Source: Pseudomonadota bacterium (GTDB taxonomy: Bacteria > Pseudomonadota > Gammaproteobacteria > Enterobacterales > Enterobacteriaceae). From it: a stretch of DNA of 7,881 nt. The position numbers were made by a program, and so were the translations under genes. Below the pieces are notes generated by a model. That model made no database searches and was not told the origin of the DNA. It was given only the letters and a program-made list of their open reading frames with translations. This document shows positions 7,042-7,881 of the stretch, piece by piece. Positions within the stretch are counted from its first letter, which is position 1. Each line of letters begins with the position of its first letter. The stretch lies in contig JAEYFY010000036.1 in NCBI GenBank assembly GCA_023454395.1, forward strand, positions 1-7,881, given 5' to 3'.

Positions 7042-7090
7042 TTTAAATAGCCAAACTCATCTAAACTTCAAAGTTAACTTTCTATTTAAA
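7042..7090. repeat. Nested short inverted repeats in AT-rich DNA
   Basis: TTTAAATAG (7042-7050) is inverted at 7082-7090. Between them AACTT (7064-7068) and AAGTT (7071-7075) pair around a 2-base gap. There is no GC-rich stem and no T tract that would make a terminator. This may be chance in such AT-rich sequence. Confidence 0.3.
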
Positions 7091-7290
7091 TCTACGTATT
7101 TTGATGAGAATTAAAAACCTTTAGAAATATTATTAATATTCTATTAACAATTAACAAGACAAACCGATTTGTTTTAGATAAATAGTAAAAAATTTATTTT
7201 AGTTTTTAAAATGGACTTTTATTAATTTAAATTACACTTAAGAAAGATAAAAATATTTACCCTTTAAAATCAACATGTAATAAAAAACCA

Positions 7291-7320
7291 TTGTCATTTT
7301 CAATTAAAGTTATCTATACT
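7291..7320 (+). promoter_or_regulatory. Candidate sigma-70 promoter far upstream of frdA
   Basis: TTGTCA (7291-7296) and TATACT (7315-7320) each match the sigma-70 hexamers at 5 of 6 positions with an 18-base spacer. Initiation would be near 7327, about 347 bases before frdA. It could be a second frdA promoter with a long leader, drive a small RNA, or be an unused match in AT-rich DNA. Confidence 0.35.
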
Positions 7321-7466
7321 TTCAAAAAAGATTATTCATTACTATTTATAATTTTCAATTTAGAAAAATATATTCTATTTGATCTTCAAGTTTCTCTGAT
7401 GGCTTATTAGTTAAACCCAGAATTCTTGGCGTAGATCACACTTTTTTTGCGAAATACGGGAAAACC

Positions 7467-7515
7467 ATCATTCATATCAAATTTCGGTGTCCTACATTTC
7501 GTTATACTAAAATTA
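7467..7515 (+). promoter_or_regulatory. Likely FNR-activated frdA promoter
   Basis: ATCATTCATATCAA (7467-7480) matches the FNR consensus TTGAT-N4-ATCAA at 8 of 10 positions with a perfect right half. A good -10, TATACT (7503-7508), puts initiation near A7515. The FNR dyad centre (7473/7474) is then 41.5 bases upstream, the classic class II activator position. FNR activation of frdABCD in anaerobic growth is known in E. coli. The leader would be about 159 bases. TAGATCACA at 7432-7440 resembles half of a CRP site, but the other half is poor. Confidence 0.68.
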
Positions 7516-7673
7516 CAGTCAATGATAATAAAGATGTTATCAAGCGCAGTCACAAGGTAGTGAAACAATTTCGTTACGGATAGCGTAAAAAAATAGCATT
7601 ACAAATTAATAATGTCAGTGAATTGAATTCTAGACAATTATTCCAATTTTCACTTGAACAATGGAGAAGCGCA

Positions 7674-7881
7674 GTGCAAACCTTTAATGCCGATATAGCG
7701 ATAATCGGAGCCGGGGGCGCAGGCTTACGAGCAGCAATAGCTGCTGCGGAAGCTAATCCTCAACTGAAAATTGCTCTGATCTCAAAAGTTTACCCAATGC
7801 GTAGCCACACCGTGGCAGCAGAAGGCGGATCAGCAGCAGTGACTCAGGCTCACGACTCCTATGATTTCCACTTCAATGATA
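7674..7881 (+). CDS. frdA: Fumarate reductase flavoprotein subunit FrdA (N-terminal part; runs off the window)
   Basis: FrdA is the catalytic subunit of the anaerobic membrane-bound fumarate reductase. It reduces fumarate to succinate with electrons from menaquinol via FrdB and FrdCD, facing the cytoplasm. Only 69 codons are visible. They begin [18 protein letters not shown], matching E. coli FrdA, which also starts with GTG. The dinucleotide-binding GxGxxG-type motif (GAGGAG, 12-17) is present. [10 protein letters not shown] follows with H45, equivalent to the histidine that carries covalent FAD (His44 when the initiator Met is not counted). The GTG at 7674 follows TGGAGAAG (7662-7669). The rest of the gene and presumably frdBCD lie beyond 7881. 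It is divergent from epmA, and the visible part is intact. Confidence 0.96.
   Translation, partial: MQTFNADIAIIGAGGAGLRAAIAAAEANPQLKIALISKVYPMRSHTVAAEGGSAAVTQAHDSYDFHFND

Larger units (their letters stand above)
6731..7673. other. Long AT-rich intergenic region between epmA and frdA
   Basis: These 943 bases contain no ORF of credible size or composition on either strand; the ATG-starting frames I followed end within a few codons. The right 200 bases hold the frdA promoter and leader. The left 100 bases should hold the epmA promoter, with only weak matches visible: minus-strand TTGTCT at 6872-6867 and TAAAAG at 6849-6844, 17-base spacer. The middle, about 6880-7290, is strongly AT-rich with scattered short inverted repeats and no assignable function. 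Such DNA is typical of H-NS-bound regions, but that is inference. Confidence 0.65.

Noticed and set aside
7297..7360. TTTTCAATT direct repeat (7297-7305 and 7352-7360)
   Set aside because: Two nine-base copies in very AT-rich DNA are expected by chance; there are no regular spacers and no CRISPR-like structure.

Overview
The window looks like chromosomal DNA of an enterobacterium of the Proteus/Providencia type (Morganellaceae). This is an inference from AT-rich DNA that encodes GlpT, GlpQ, EpmA and FrdA proteins very close to their Escherichia coli counterparts, together with an ERIC repeat, a dispersed element typical of Enterobacterales. The species itself cannot be read from the sequence.

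Bases 1-2756 hold a glycerol-3-phosphate module. A regulatory region with a near-consensus GlpR operator and a candidate CRP site precedes glpT (inner-membrane glycerol-3-phosphate/phosphate antiporter). It is followed by glpQ (periplasmic glycerophosphodiester phosphodiesterase). GlpQ releases glycerol-3-phosphate from glycerophosphodiesters in the periplasm and GlpT imports it. Unlike the tight glpTQ pair of E. coli, the genes are 135 bp apart and a strong intrinsic terminator lies between them.

Bases 2757-3079 are non-coding and carry a full-length 127-bp ERIC element, with a short look-alike of its left end just upstream.

Bases 3080-5709 form a compact four-gene operon: a LemA-family protein, a multi-spanning membrane protein with a GIDE/BAM-like domain, a second LemA paralogue, and a small three-span membrane protein with a lysine-rich tail. 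It closes with a bidirectional terminator shared with the convergent epmA. No function is established for such a set. It is the least explained and most interesting part of the window.

Bases 5753-6730 (minus strand) encode EpmA, the lysyl-transferring enzyme that modifies elongation factor P. It is divergent from frdA, whose first 69 codons close the window at 7674-7881; the epmA/frdA divergent pair is also found in E. coli. The gap between them is unusually long (943 bp) and very AT-rich. It has no convincing protein gene. It contains a well-placed FNR-type promoter for frdA, a second near-consensus promoter further upstream, and a possible 17-codon leader ORF overlapping the epmA start.
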